Source: Clitopilus passeckerianus
Lineage: Eukaryota; Basidiomycota; Agaricomycetes; Agaricales; Entolomataceae
Direction: 5' to 3'
NCBI GenBank assembly: GCA_944990035.1
Contig: CALYLX010000155.1
Coordinates: 620,001-684,000, forward strand
DNA: 64,000 nucleotides
Shown here in pieces: positions 34,690-47,260 of the stretch. A program made the position numbers and the translations under genes. The notes under the pieces are model-generated. The model worked only from the letters and a program-made list of their open reading frames with translations. It was not told the origin of the DNA and ran no database searches. Every line of letters starts with the position of its first letter. The stretch's first letter is position 1.

Positions 34690-35645
34690 TTACATTCCAC
34701 TTGTTCGTCGTTCCTCTATACGGCCAAACCCATCCCCGGGACCAGTGACGAGAACGTTACGAGTCGCAGCAAATGGAGTGGACGGGAGGAGAGAGAGCGT
34801 GAGCAGACGAGAGGGGATGGTGTTTCGACAAGCAAGTGTTGGACGTTGAAAGCCGCTAGACCCGAGATCAGGCGGTAGCTGATAGCTGGTGGTGTGGTTG
34901 GTAGCGTCCATGATGCTTCGTCTTTCTGCTAAACGTCGAGAGGTGTATTTGGCATCCGCATCAACATTGGTAGCTCTACTCCCTGCCTGTTCCACCACAT
35001 CCTCTACCCTCTCTCCCGAATACCCTCAGCAAGTAACATCATGCCTAATGTCCAGAACTAGTGTAATGATTGCCACAAGTCGGCCAGGTGTACGTGGGGA
35101 TGATTTGCTTGCAGCCTCGCAACGGCTTGGAAGGCGAGAATCTCAGTTCTGTGTAGGCGCTGAATCCCGTAGGCGCTTTTGCTTACGCCTGGATCCACTC
35201 GTTCAACGTTGCGGATTTTCAATCGAAGGGGATATTTGGAAAGGACCAAGTGATGTGTGCAAGGTAGTGGATGGGGGCAAGAAATGATAACAAATGTGAA
35301 CGTTAGGGAGGGAGGGAGGGGATGCGAGTGAATGGTGCGGTATGATTGAAGAGGGTGGCTACGTCGCGAGGTCGACTGTAAGGAACAAGGCAGAAGGGCG
35401 GCAGAATGCTAGTCGACTGTATGCCATGCAGTCTGCCAGGAATAGGTTGCAAGGTTGACTATGTACATGCGTCCATCAGAATCCGTGATTTGAAACAGGG
35501 ATGAGAGAGAAGGTATACCAAGGAACAAAGCATGCATATTCGGCAACGTCCTGCCCATCCAGTAAGGGAGATGGTACGAGGTTATAGTCAGGAGAGTGAA
35601 GAAGAAAAGTTGATGTAGCAGGTCGGGAACATTAGAACGTTGGAC
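34690..35645. repeat. Duplicated block B, part 2 (partner 27420-28425)
   Basis: Second copy of the block described at 27420. Here parts 1 and 2 are separated by only about 350 bp, not about 3 kb, and no terpene synthase lies between them. Confidence 0.7.
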
Positions 35646-37879
35646 ACTTGATAGTCAAGACGTTTGCTCTTGACGGCCACGATCAATCTAGAGCTAGAAC
35701 TATATCCAAGGAATCAGATTGCTCGGCCAGAGTCTCGTGGTTGGAGGTGAGAGGCAAGATGATGCAGAGGCCTCCTTTCTCCCTGACCATCATGCACTCC
35801 TGTAGGCGAATGTCCTTCTCTCACTATACCTCATGCCTCCAAATGCGATACGGGATTGAACCAGATGCTCTCACTGGTCTCAGGAACGTACGTCTCTCTT
35901 TTCTTTCTCACCTCTCTCTTCTGTTCTAACCTGCGCACTCCTCCTAGCCTCTCGCCTTCCTCGACCTCCCCGATGTTCAAATCATCGGTACGTTCTTCTT
36001 CCTCCCTCCCTTCACTGACTAACACCTATTCATCCAGTCCGACCAGTACTAACAGCCCTCAATGTCTTCTCCTTCATCCTCCTTCGCCGCGATACGTCTC
36101 CTTGCTTCGCTTCGGTTCTCTCCTATCTCTCTTCCTCGCGCTCCTCACCATAAACCAATTCCATCTCCCGTTCTGGATGGGCAGGACTGACCTGAATATG
36201 GTTGTTCCCGGCTTTCAGTACGCCTCCTCTGCTCCTCTCTAAGATGACTGATGTACTGACTTTGCTTGTTCCCTTGAAGTATATAGTGAACCTCGCAACC
36301 AGTTCCCAATCAATCGTTGGATTCGGCATGACATACCGTCGACCCTCACAATAAAACCCAACTATCCCCCAGCATCCCGCCCTTTTCAGCGTGAAGCAAC
36401 CTGTTTCTCTTCTTACGGTCGCTGCAGCTCCCGCATCTCTATCAAGTCAAGCTGCATTCCGACGTTCAGGATCACACTCAAAGGCCTCTTCTTTCCTCGC
36501 TACCTCGGATCATGCCTCCGAAGGTGGGAGGAGAACGGAATAAGATATGCTTAGGAAATGGTAGACGCAGGGTGTTGATGCCGACGAACTTTCAGGCGTC
36601 TAGTCGATGGGCGACGGATCCCAACCATACCACCAGCTACAGCCTAATCTCGGGTCTAACTGCTCTCACAGTATGTCACTTTTTGCATTTAATTCTCTTA
36701 CTTGCTAACTTGTCTGCAGGTCGAGCTCAAAATGCCCCCAGTTCGTGAATCATGATGTGGAGCCCAAGACAACTTGGCGTCCTTCTTCCATCCCCGACCC
36801 TACGTTCGAATGCGTACTTCCTTTCACCGGGACATTTGAGGCTGAGGAGGAGGATGACGACTCGATGTGTTAGATGCTAGATCTCATTTCAGGGAAACCG
36901 CAGACGAGGGGATGGATGTCGAAGGAGGAGGAGGAGGAGGAGGGATACGAAAGTGACTTGGTAAAACCAGGACAGCGACAGCTTTGGGATATCTCCCCCT
37001 CCAGCAGCCCCAATCGCGATGGTCACAGTCGTGGTGCTTGGAGCCCCTGCAGGAGGCGGAGATATCTCTACCCAGAACCAAGAATGAAGCACGAAACACC
37101 TTTATATCCCAACGAAAACATGCGCACGAAGGCAAGAGGATACCCCATCCCCATCCCCTTCTCCCCTATCCTTATCTGCACCCAGGAGCCGAATGTCCGA
37201 GTCTCCGTCGGGCCGCTTCCTAGCCATTAGACCAATTTCCGGGGCCCTATCCTCCTTCGTGTACGAATTGGCCGAGTTGCTCGCTTGATTCCCTGGTCCC
37301 TGACTCTCGGGGTGCTTGAGTTAGGCCAAAGCTTGGCCACGAAGAGTGCCCTTCCTTCGTCCACCGAGGTTGGCTGGATATGACCGCACGCCAAGTGACT
37401 CCGGTCCATCGAAATACCTGAAAATTGTCGAGGATGGCGAGGATGTGCTAGATCTCAGGGATCTATCGCCAGTTTACGCGTTCTTGTAAACAACACTCGT
37501 ACACGCCTCATCCGTCCTCTCACCACCAACGCACACTCACGTCCAGTCGCTCAACCTTCTTTCTGGCTCAACTGCCAAACGTTGATGGCGGCCGGCAAGC
37601 GTTGCTTCCACGTGGTGGTCTGTGCCATGAACACCACGACCGCTTTTCGACCTATGACGGCGACGAGCTACCCAAGCTTCAAGTCATCAAAACTGTTGCT
37701 TCGGTCACTCACAACCACACGCCTATGTTCCTACTCCCATGACCTCGGACGGAACGAGGGTGGAACAGAGAAGTGGAGAATATGTAAGAGGTGATGGAGG
37801 ATATGGGAAGGAGTGGTGGCACAAACTGGCGACAAGGATGGATATCTCGAGATTAGCCCATAATATTATGAATACTGAT
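35646..37879 (+). other. Region with exon-like pieces, gene not resolved
   Basis: On the plus strand near 35845-36125 three in-frame pieces are separated by good GT..AG introns (RYGIEPDALTGLRN, PLAFLDLPDVQII, VRPVLTALNVFSFILLRRD). Near 36720-36870 another frame ends in FECVLPFTGTFEAEEEDDDS before a stop. Near 37570-37740 a frame contains HEHHDRFSTYDGDELPKLQV. They look like coding remnants or parts of one poorly conserved gene. I recognise no family and could not join them without stops. The 3' end of the BTB gene lies just beyond. Confidence 0.3.
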
Positions 37880-39467
37880 CTACTTTCTCTTTTTCTTCTT
37901 CTTGACACTCGAGCTTCCACCATTGATATTGCTCCGAGACTTTTGAAAATTTGGAGGAAGGATTGTGCAGAGTTCATCTTCGAAGAATTCGGTGACAAGG
38001 CTGGCTGAGCGAATCAGGTTGTGGGTCCGCGTGTGGGCCCGCTTGGCAAAATATTGCAGCTGCGTAGCTGGTGTAGCGACGTACTGACACCTGAGCGCAA
38101 TTCTAGTGTTCGTGATCTTTAGGGTGAGGTTCATCCCCAGAAGGTTCAATTCCTCAATGTCGATGGACTGCTCCCTTTGGACGAGCTGACTGCAGGCTTG
38201 AGTTAGCAGATCTGAGCAACCTATACGGCGAGCAGTTTCGATTTTCTGGCAAAGAGTCATCTCCGGTAGAATGCTAAGTTCATCCTGAAGTGCCGTACGT
38301 ATCAAATCATCGACAAAAGGCTGGTTATTGTTTGGGGAGGTGGGGGGTAAAGTTGATTTGAATAGCGAGCTGTTACGGTAGCCCGTTTCGTGTAGCTTTT
38401 CGCGAGCCTCCATTATCTTGAGAAGAGTGGAAGTTCCTAAAAGGCTGGCTTGCCCTTCAGAAAGGGGGAATGTACCCACGACGAGTGTTGTGTATCCTCG
38501 ACGGACCCAGCTTTCGTTCCCACACCTTCTACCCAGGTGAATTCGGTCCGCCCAACCCAGCATCGCAGTATCCAGCTTGGATTGAGCCAGATGGTAAACT
38601 GTTGCGATTTTCCACCGGACCGACAGCCCCAGAGCCAGAATCCACTCCTTTTGGGACACATGGCTCCCTGGGAACTCCCTTCGATAAAGTCTGAGAGACA
38701 AGTAGGTATCGAGACAAATGATGAATCACTCACATCGGATAGATCACTTTTAAGAGAGCCATAAAAGATGTAACCCTGATGCCCTTTAGCACAATTGGAG
38801 TCTCCTCCGACCATCCAACGCCTGGGGACTCGAGGAAGAGTCTAAAATAGAAGTAGGTGGACTCTTTGACGAAGTGACATGCAGGCACCATGAATATTGT
38901 TTCATCAACCTGTTGCATGATCAGTTTCGTCATGCCTCAGCCAAAATCCTCGTTTACCTCGAAAAAGGCAAATGAAAGATAATATTTGTCATCCGGTGTC
39001 GTTTCAAGCGCTTCTGGACCCAGCGAGTGTACATTTGCCCTAAGACTCGCCTCGCCTTTAACATCGCGTGCAACCTGAAGACGATGTGGGTCTAGACCAG
39101 GAGATATCCATGGCGGGCCTGCACCATGCGGTGCGGACGTGGTGATTTCTTTCTCTTCAAGATTAACCGAGAGATGTGCCCATTCTTGAAGCGAGGGAAG
39201 AGACTCTCGCTCAGGGAGCACAATGACGATTTGTTTGTCATTCTGAAGGATGTTGTGAGTAGCTGTCGGGGATAAATCTGCGCCGGCACCTACGGTACGA
39301 TGAAAATAACCCTTGCAGCCGATTTCGTTCATTGTTCGTGAGGATAGAGCTGTTTTATCTGGAGCCAACGAGGATCGCAGCTGCGTCATCCTCGCTCGAC
39401 AATGTAATCTGGGATCCATATCGAGAACCATCTGATCTAATGCGTGCAGGGACCAGGGGTTGAACAC
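37880..39467 (-). CDS. BTB/POZ domain protein
   Basis: Three exons (39467-38958, 38909-38734, 38678-37880) join in frame to 494 residues. The BTB core starts near residue 163 (YYLSFAFFE|VDETIFMVPACHFVKES), runs through IVLKGIRVTSFMALLKVIYP and continues with the helical BACK-like part usual in basidiomycete BTB proteins (KEWILALGLSVRWKIATVYH, DRIHLGRRCGNESWVRRGY). The tail ends in a Lys-rich stretch. Such proteins are greatly expanded in Agaricomycetes and are presumed Cul3 adaptors or scaffolds; a specific role cannot be given. The N-terminal 160 residues are unusual for the family and lack a known domain, so a later start is possible. A Helitron end lies about 113 bp upstream of the ATG. 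Confidence 0.8.
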
Positions 39468-39883
39468 AACTTTTAACTAATCATGCTGCTGATTGACGCT
39501 CAACGAAGAGCGCATACGTGTTTTATCCTCAATATCCTAGTTACGAACTCGTTTATAAGTAACCCTTTCAATCCGAATCATCTATTATATATTATAATAA
39601 AGGACAGTTGACATAAAGGGTCCTTCCAATTTGAGCCCAAATTTTGTACATGTTTGGTTCGCAGCTCGACGCGTCATGTTGCCGCTCGCATTTCACTCTG
39701 CATCGTCACAACCTTCACCACATACTCTCGACGTAGGCTTCATTCTTACTCTTACCCCTCATCTACACGCGTCTTAGGATCATATTTTCCTCACATTCCT
39801 AAAAACAGCAAATACTGGATCCGACAGGTCCTCTATCGCCCATAGGAGTAGTATGTCCATGTAGCCCTCAAATTCAATACAAC

Positions 39884-42800
39884 ATGCAGCTGCCACCACA
39901 ACAAAATGTGTGTTTGTGAACCTGGACTGAAAGGGCCCGAAAATTGTGGTCACGCATTCTGGAAATTTCCTCAAGTTTGGTGTGGCGTATTCAGGGTCTT
40001 ATGGCTGAAATTCTTTGTTATTCGGGCAGGTTGTTTCTGCAGGACTCTATGCAGGCCTAACAATGTGAGTGTACACTCTATGCTAAAAGATGACTGCTTA
40101 GCTCTCTTCTAGGCAGTTTGAGAATGTCACACCCAGTGAATTCGAGCAATACCTGCAGCAACGCCGCCAAGAATCGCGAGAACGCCATCTGGCTGATGAG
40201 AGCAGCTCGCAGCGTCGCAGGATACCTCTGGGTGCTTCATTGGCTCAGAATGTAACCGATCCTTCTCTGCTAGGTGCTGCATGTGCACAAAGGTCAATAC
40301 TATCGGCCCCATGGAATGCTTTTGTTACGCTAACCCGAATGTACCATGCCAGGTTATTTACAAATGGGCCCGAGAATACTCCTCCCCCAACGCAAGTTAG
40401 TCCGACGAACAGGCGTCCAGTAGCCCAGCGTATGAACTGGGAAACCCTTCCACGGATTGAAGAAGAATCCCCAACCCGCCCTCGCACGAGTAGTTCGAGA
40501 CGAGGTGGAATTTTGCAGGTGAGACTACGGGGCTTGCATGTAACCTCAACGCCGCTAATATCAATCTAACCTAGCCGCTCCCAACACCGCCTCCAATGTT
40601 GCTTGGAAACCACAGGAATAGTACAAGGGAGGATCTAAACCCATCGCTTGAACAAGCTGGCAATCCCGAGGATCTTCACCGCCGACATGTGAGTTGTTCT
40701 ATTCTGCCTCCAAGGCTTGGTCTAAGTTTTGGCAGCCAGACAATCATACACAGCAGCACCGTGCAGCCACACCCGTTCATGCTCCTCCTTTACCTACACC
40801 ACCCGCTACTCAGGCTATTGCCCGACGCGTGCCCCGCCAAAGTATGTTCTCTACATTATTTCACCTTTCAGGCGCTTATCAGAAATCATTAGCCAACCGC
40901 GCTGGTCGACCACGTGCTCGAAGAGATTTTCTTGCCCTCGCACATCAACCTTATACCGAGCCAGCAGAACGACATTCGCTGGGACGCATGAACATGCGAT
41001 GTCCACATTGCCAAGCTCTGCACTGGATGGCCGAAAAGCTCGCAAGTTCTTCGCAAAGGTCGCCTAAATTCGGCATGTGTTGCAATCAAGGCAAAGTGCT
41101 ACTGCCCGCTCATCCAGACCCTCCGCCCCATATTCGCGAACTTTATGAATCTCTTGAGCCTCGCTGCAAGGATTTCCGTAATGATATATGGAAATACAAT
41201 CGCGCTTTTTCATTCACCTCGCTTGGTGTAAATGAAGTTAGATCGGTTAACAATGGACGCGGGCCACCCGTCTTTTGCATATCCGGAGAGCTTTGCCACT
41301 GGTCTGGTGCTCTGGCCCCACGGGACGGGCAGCAACCAAAGTATGCTCAGCTCTATGTTTACGAACCTCGAGCAGCTATGGAAGCACGAGTACAGCAGAA
41401 TCCAAGCCTCAACCGCCAGGTCATGGAGCTCCTCCAGGATCACCTCACCCGCAACCACCAATACGCTGGAATCTACCGCCACGCATGGGAGATTCTTCAA
41501 TCTCATCCCAACATCGAGAACTACTGTATACGGCTCCAGGTTGTACCTGGGTCGGATAGGCGTCGCTACAACTTACCAACAGTTGACGAACCGGCAATTA
41601 TACTTCCAAATGCGCCAGTCACCAACAAGCGGGATATTCTCCTCCGAGCAAGAGATGGGCCTCTACACCGTGTTCACGACACGCATTCGGCCTATTGTCC
41701 TTTGCAGTACCCTCTTCTCTACCTCGAGGGGACAGATGGTTGGCATGATAAGCTCACGCTGCCAGGGACAACCAAGCGCCTCTCCCAACGAGCCTATATC
41801 ATTTATTATGCATTCGTCCGCCCAGGCGAATTCTCCACCCTTCTACATGGTGGGAGACTCTTCTGCCGATACATGGTTGACATGTTTGCCTCCGTTGACC
41901 AAAACCGGCTCCTCTACCTTGAAAAACATCAACCACAGCTCCGTGCTTCTCTCTATAGCGGGTTAGAAGATGCTGTTGCCGAAGGTGATGATGGCCTTGA
42001 TCTCAATCGGCTGGGAACAAGGACGGTGCTACCTTCATCATACACAGGAGGCCCTCGGAACATGTCACAGTGCTATCAAGATTCAATGGCCATAGCACGT
42101 TATTATCGCAAAGTCGACCTTTTCCTCACCATGACGACAAACCCAGAATGGGAGGAAATTCAGCAAGAGCTATTTCCGGGGCAAACAGCATATGATAGAC
42201 CTGACTTGGTTGCACGCGTCTTCCAGATGAAGAAGAATGCTGTCCTCGACCACATCCACAAGCACGCGGTCTTCGGTCATGTCGCCGCTTACATCTACAC
42301 CATCGAATTCCAAAAATGTGGTCTCCCTCATATGCACTCGCTCATATTCCTGAAGGAACCCTACAAGCTATCGACACCAGAAGCAATTGATTCCTGCATC
42401 TGGGCACGCTGGCCAGACCCGCAACAAGAGCCGCTTCTCTTTGAAACGGTGAAGAAGTGCATGGTACACGGTCCCTGTGGAGCGCTCAACCCCAGGGCAC
42501 CGTGCATGGAGAACGGGAAATGCACCAAAGGGTATCCAAAGCCCTTTCAGCCATTCACTGTCATGGATCCGCATGGCTACCCCCTCTACCACCGACCGGA
42601 CGATGGACGAGCGTACGAGGTCCGAGGTCATATGCTAGATAACCGTTGGATTGTACCATATTCGCCTTACATGTGTGCGACATTCAACTGCCATATAAAT
42701 GTAGAATGTGCTTTCTCGCTCGGCACATTTAAATATGCCTTCAAGTACATTCAGAAAGGCTCAGACCTTGCAACAGTCGAGATTGACCGTCGGAACGAAA

Positions 42801-45103
42801 TCATGCGATGGTTAAATGGCCGCTACATCTCACCACCGCTTGGAACATGGAGGCTGCTTGGATTTGACATCCATGAGATGGTACCAAATGTAGTCCGCCT
42901 CCAGGTTCATCTACCTGGGCAACACATGGTTGTTTTCGATCCCAACGAAACCATTCAGACTGTGATGCAGCGAGCTGCAAATGAGCAGACCACCCTCACT
43001 GCATTCTTTGCCGCCAATGCGGATCGAGGTGCATTGGGCGCAGAAGCACGGAAATACACATATCAAGAATTCCCTCAATATTTCGTTTTCGACGAGGTGA
43101 AGAAGCATTGGCGTTTACGGAAGCAAGGGTTCGCACTGGGGAGGATGTATTACGTGGGCCCAACTGCAGGGGAGCGCTTCTATCTGCGTACCCTCTTGAC
43201 GGTTGTCAAAGGTCCCAAATCATTTGCAGACCTCCGAATCCATCATGGGGTCCAGCACGAGTCTTTTTACGCAGCATGCCTTGCCCGTGGGTTACTGGAG
43301 GATGACGGAGAATGGCGCCAATGCATGCAAGATGCATCCTTCATTCAGACCGGCAAACAACTTCGACGGCTCTTTGTGACGCTACTTCTGTTCTGCTCTC
43401 CTTCAACACCTCATCGCCTTTGGCACGAATTTCAAGACAACATTTGCGATGATCTCCGGTATCGCCTTGAACAGCTCGGTCAGCCTCCCGACCAGATTTC
43501 AGACGATGACATCCATGATTATGGGCTCTTCCAAGTTGAAAAGCTACTCAACGAAGCTGGACGGTCATTGGCAGAATGGCCATCAATGCCGCGCTCTCAG
43601 GTGGATTGGAGCCACGTCGAGGAAAGTGCCAACTCGCTCATTACTGAGCAGTTGTCCTACAATCGAATTTCAGAGCGTCAATCGCTTGATGCAAGGCTTG
43701 GTCAGCTCAATGAAGAGCGGATGGCAGCATACAACGACATTATCGACTCCGTCCAGAACGACTCCGGAAGGCTTTTTTTCATCAATGGTCCAGGAGGAAC
43801 GGGGAAGACCTTTCTCTACAACACAATTTGCAACAAGGTTCGAAGTGAAGGCTGGATTGTGCTCTGCGTAGCTTCGTCTGGAATTGCAGCCTTGCTGATC
43901 CGCGGTGGACGTACAGCTCACTCCATGTTCAAGATACCAATTGACGGCCTCACCGGCGACTCAATGTGTAATATCCCAAAGGAAAGCACACGTGCTGACC
44001 TCATTCGCAGGACGAGGCTCATCATCTGGGACGAAATCGGTGCTCAGCATCGCCACGCGCCTGAGGCTCTTGACCGCACATGTCGAGATATTCGAGATGA
44101 AGACAGCCAGCCCTTCGGAGGAATCACAGTTGTGTTTGGAGGTGACTTCCAGCAGACTCTTCCGGTCATTCCAAGAGGTTCTCGCGATCAAATTGTAGAC
44201 GCAACGCTTCAGCAATCTTACCTTTGGGAGAGGGTCAAGCTTCACAAACTCCATTGTAACATGCGCCTCGACTCCGCCGACCCAGAGGCTCGGAATTTCG
44301 CGAACTGGCTATTGGACATTGGGCACGGTCGAGGGGTTTCCAATAATGGAACTATTCCACTCCCCGACAACATGCGGCTAGATGGCATCGAATCCCTTAT
44401 TGACGCTGTTTATCCCAGCATCGACACTACACCGCCTCCACCACCCGACTACTTTCTCAATCGAATGATTCTCGCACCACGCAATGCTGACGTTACAGAT
44501 GTCAACCATTCAATCCTCAAGCGTATGCCAGGAGACGAGCGGGTTTACATCAGTGCAGACAAGGTCATAACAGAGTCGGGCGCTGATCATGCGTCCTTGG
44601 AACCCGTTCCCGTGGAGTTTTTGCGATCTGTTAATGCCCAAAGTCTCCCACCAGGTGAACTTCCTCTTAAGGTTGGGTGTCCGTTGATATTACTACGAAA
44701 TTTAGCTCCTGCACATGGCCTCTGCAATGGTACACGGATGATTGTCACACGGATGTTGGATCGAGTCCTCGAAGTCCGGATTATTGGTGGCGATCACAAT
44801 GGCGAACTTGCGTTCATCCCTCGGATTGCGCTCATCCCATCAAACACCACAGAATTCACCTTCAAGTTCCGGCGGCTTCAATTTCCAGTTCGACTCGCAT
44901 TCGCCCTCACTGTCAACAAATCACAAGGCCAATCAGTCAAGTATGTTGGGTTAGATCTCCGTTGTCCCGCATTTGCACATGGCCAACTATATGTGGCATT
45001 CTCTCGAGCCACCTCATCGCAACACGTCAAATATATTCTCCCGGAGGATGCATTGGAGCCTAGAACAACAAATGTCGTGTATCCCGAGGTTCTATTAGAT
45101 TAG
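39884..45103 (+). CDS. Helitron RepHel protein (HUH replication initiator plus Pif1-type helicase)
   Basis: This protein nicks and unwinds Helitron DNA for rolling-circle-like transposition. The core from 40736 to 45103 is one open frame. Upstream exons 40113-40518 and 40575-40688 join to it in frame, and a first exon from ATG 39884 is possible but unsure. The Rep domain shows the HUH pair in GLPHMHSLIFL (about 42320) and the tyrosine motif YAFKYIQKGSD (about 42733). The helicase has Walker A FFINGPGGTGKTFLYN (about 43780), Walker B IIWDEIGAQH, VVFGGDFQQTLPVI, and near the C-terminus LTVNKSQGQSVKYVGLDL and GQLYVAFSRATS. No stops or shifts occur in the core, so the element may be autonomous. 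The Pif1-like part belongs to the transposon and is not the host PIF1. Confidence 0.9.
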
Positions 45104-45432
45104 ATTAGATATAGATTAGTCGCATGCATGCTATCAATGATAAGATACTGCAATTCTGTTCTCGAAAGTTCGTGAATTATTTCATATTTCAAATATCATT
45201 GCGCCACAGTACAATATTCAGTTATTCGGTTGAGGTTACCAGAGAGAATTTCATGAGAACATCTCTTGGAGTTTCTAGAGCTTTCTGTAGTGCCATGCAG
45301 CCTCAGGGTTGCCCTCACAGGAAGGTATAAGGAGTGCTCATGTCTTGAGCCCCTTCGCTGTCATACAGACACATTCCTCGGCACTTGCTTCCTCTGTCAT
45401 ACCTTCTCGATCTTCTCATCTGCTGTTGCTCT

Positions 45433-46662
45433 CATGGCTCAACACGGCACTCAGGCTGGCAAGCAACTTAATGGCCATGTCACCTCACCGGCCTTGCATT
45501 CCTTGAGAATGCACGGATTCCGGATAGCAACAAAGGGAAGACAGTTGCTTTCGATGCTGTATTCAAGCTTCGGGATGAACATGGTGTTGATCCTGAAAAT
45601 GGTCTGAGCGTTGCCTACCTGACCTATTACAACAGCGGAAACATGGTGTTCTCCCTGGAGTCGAAGCCCTATTTTATCACGGCAAAGGTATGATGGACAT
45701 TCTGTGCTCTAGCTCAACGATTAACTTAACTTTTAATGAATAGGTTGCTAAGGTCGAGCACGATCCAAGCCCGGCCAACAATAATGAGGCAATTACCCTG
45801 AGCGGCCCAGATTCCGAGCTCACCAATTCGGACTATGCTTTTGTGGGGGACATTGATGTTGTGAGTTGTATCTTTCGATCTCGCCATCTCATGATACTGA
45901 TTGATCCAATGTAAGCTCATCCCAGCAGCAGCAGACCTCACTCCGGATCTTGCGGGGACTGCATACATCACGGCATCTGGCGTCGTCGACACCGCCTCGG
46001 ACTACTCAGGCGAGATCTCCCACTTCAATATCACACCCTCGCAGTATGTTTCTGTGTATCACAAGAAATTCGCTCCTGGATTCAAGTCTACGCTACCCAT
46101 TCGATGCGTCATCAAGGAGTCTCAACGATGGACCGCAACCACCAAACCCCGTCCACGCCCGGGTAAAGTAGTTTCCATTTCAGGGCAGGTAGGGGAGGTC
46201 GTGCGGACTTCTACTGGGGCACTTGAATATATAGAGGTGCTTGCGGATCAAGTATCGTTTCTCGCAGAGCTTGCTGTTCCTCCCGGTCCATCGTCAAAAT
46301 TTAGCAACTCTCTAGGTGAGTTTCATGTTTTCAGCTATCATTCATCAAGCTCACATGGGTTAACAATGTTAGATCCTTCTACTCCTCCTCAGCAGAAGAG
46401 GAAGCTCAAGTTTGGCGGCTTTGGCGGTAGCCCATCAGAGTCTCCTGTTCCACAGAAGAAGCAGAAGATAACGACACTTGCTCCAGAGTCATCCTCTGGC
46501 TCTATTGGAAGCGGCTCTGATGATCAGGACTTCGCTCCGCCACCTTCCTTGACTCTGACTCTGCCGCCACTGCCGTCAGCTGCTAAAGCATCAGCACCTG
46601 CTACAGGTGCCACTACCCGTCAAAGGAACACAGGCAACACAAAGGCTTCAAGTTCACGTTAG
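45433..46662 (+). CDS. Helitron-borne second protein, possible OB-fold/ssDNA-binding accessory
   Basis: Exons about 45433-45687, 45744-45860, 45916-46315 and 46373-46662 join in frame after the first part. Visible segments are LTGLAFLENARIPDSNKGKT, VFSLESKPYFITAKVAKVEH, SDYAFVGDIDVLIPAAADLT, PIRCVIKESQRW and KVVSISGQVGEVVRTSTGAL. The tail is low-complexity and Lys/Ser/Pro-rich. The beta-rich pattern around PIRC... and VSISGQVGEV looks like an OB-fold, so single-strand DNA binding is an inference. It lies inside the Helitron, in the same direction as RepHel, 330 bp downstream. The open frame from ATG 45433 and the conserved frame that starts with LTGLAFLENA do not match: one base seems to be missing near 45480, so the start is broken or lies elsewhere. 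Confidence 0.55.
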
Positions 46663-46778
46663 AGAGTACTTATTCTAATTATTCATTAGCGTAGGGAATA
46701 GAGTAGTATGCTGAATCTAATTGAAATCACATTCTTTGATGACTTCGACAGGATCTGATATTTCGAGGTGACATATAG

Positions 46779-46805
46779 CCCGTGCGCAGCACGGGTAACG
46801 GCTAG
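46779..46805 (+). other. Helitron 3' terminal hairpin and CTAG end
   Basis: Seven-base-pair perfect stem with a three-base loop, a six-base spacer, then CTAG. In Helitrons this is the termination signal for strand transfer. The next base (46806) is the expected host T. Confidence 0.85.
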
Positions 46806-47260
46806 TAAATAGTCTATTCGAGGGATACACATTCCTTATCAGGATGCCTTGATCAGACTCAAACCGTGAAGGTACACTTGAAGGTTTACTACGGTAAACT
46901 GGACGACGAGGTTCAAAGTTCAAACCCAGGCAATAGAAGCCGCTCCGTTCATCAGTCTGTAATCAGGGATACGCGACGGGTGAGGCCTTGGGAGATATAC
47001 ACTAACTGAGCCCATGAAGAGCAGGCCATTTCTCAGCTCTTTGCACCTGAGGTTGTCGTCGTCGGCGGTCTTGATTGCGCAAAAATCGGGATGAACGGAT
47101 ATATGGGAAGCATTCGATCATGGGACTGCAACACTGACCTCCCACTTCACGCTTCTAGCCCATTCGTTACAGGGGAACGGGCAACCCCTACATTAAACGT
47201 TGTAGCCTCCAGTACATAAATTGATCGATGAAATTTGTAGAACATGAGAAGATTTATCAA
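46806..47260. other. Intergenic host flank, nothing supported
   Basis: Host sequence just past the Helitron. No gene. Before the insertion it would have continued directly into the 39580 side. Confidence 0.5.

Larger units (their letters stand above)
39581..46805 (+). mobile_element. Helitron with open Rep-helicase frame
   Basis: The 3' end has the Helitron signature: a hairpin (CCCGTGC/GCA/GCACGGG, 46779-46795) six bases before a terminal CTAG (46802-46805), followed by host T. The proposed 5' end is TCTATTATATATTATAATAA at 39581, preceded by host A. This fits insertion between A and T without target duplication. The two ends enclose the Rep-helicase gene and a second gene in the same direction. 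Length is 7225 bp. The 3' end is well supported; the 5' end rests on the TC start, the AT-rich leader and the host A. Confidence 0.82.

Noticed and set aside
41232..41966. A 244-codon plus frame inside the Helitron helicase gene
   Set aside because: It is an out-of-frame shadow of the RepHel coding sequence, which carries all the motifs.
46905..46935. GAGGTTCAAAGTTCAAACCC, considered as a tRNA T-arm
   Set aside because: No acceptor, D or anticodon arm could be paired around it.
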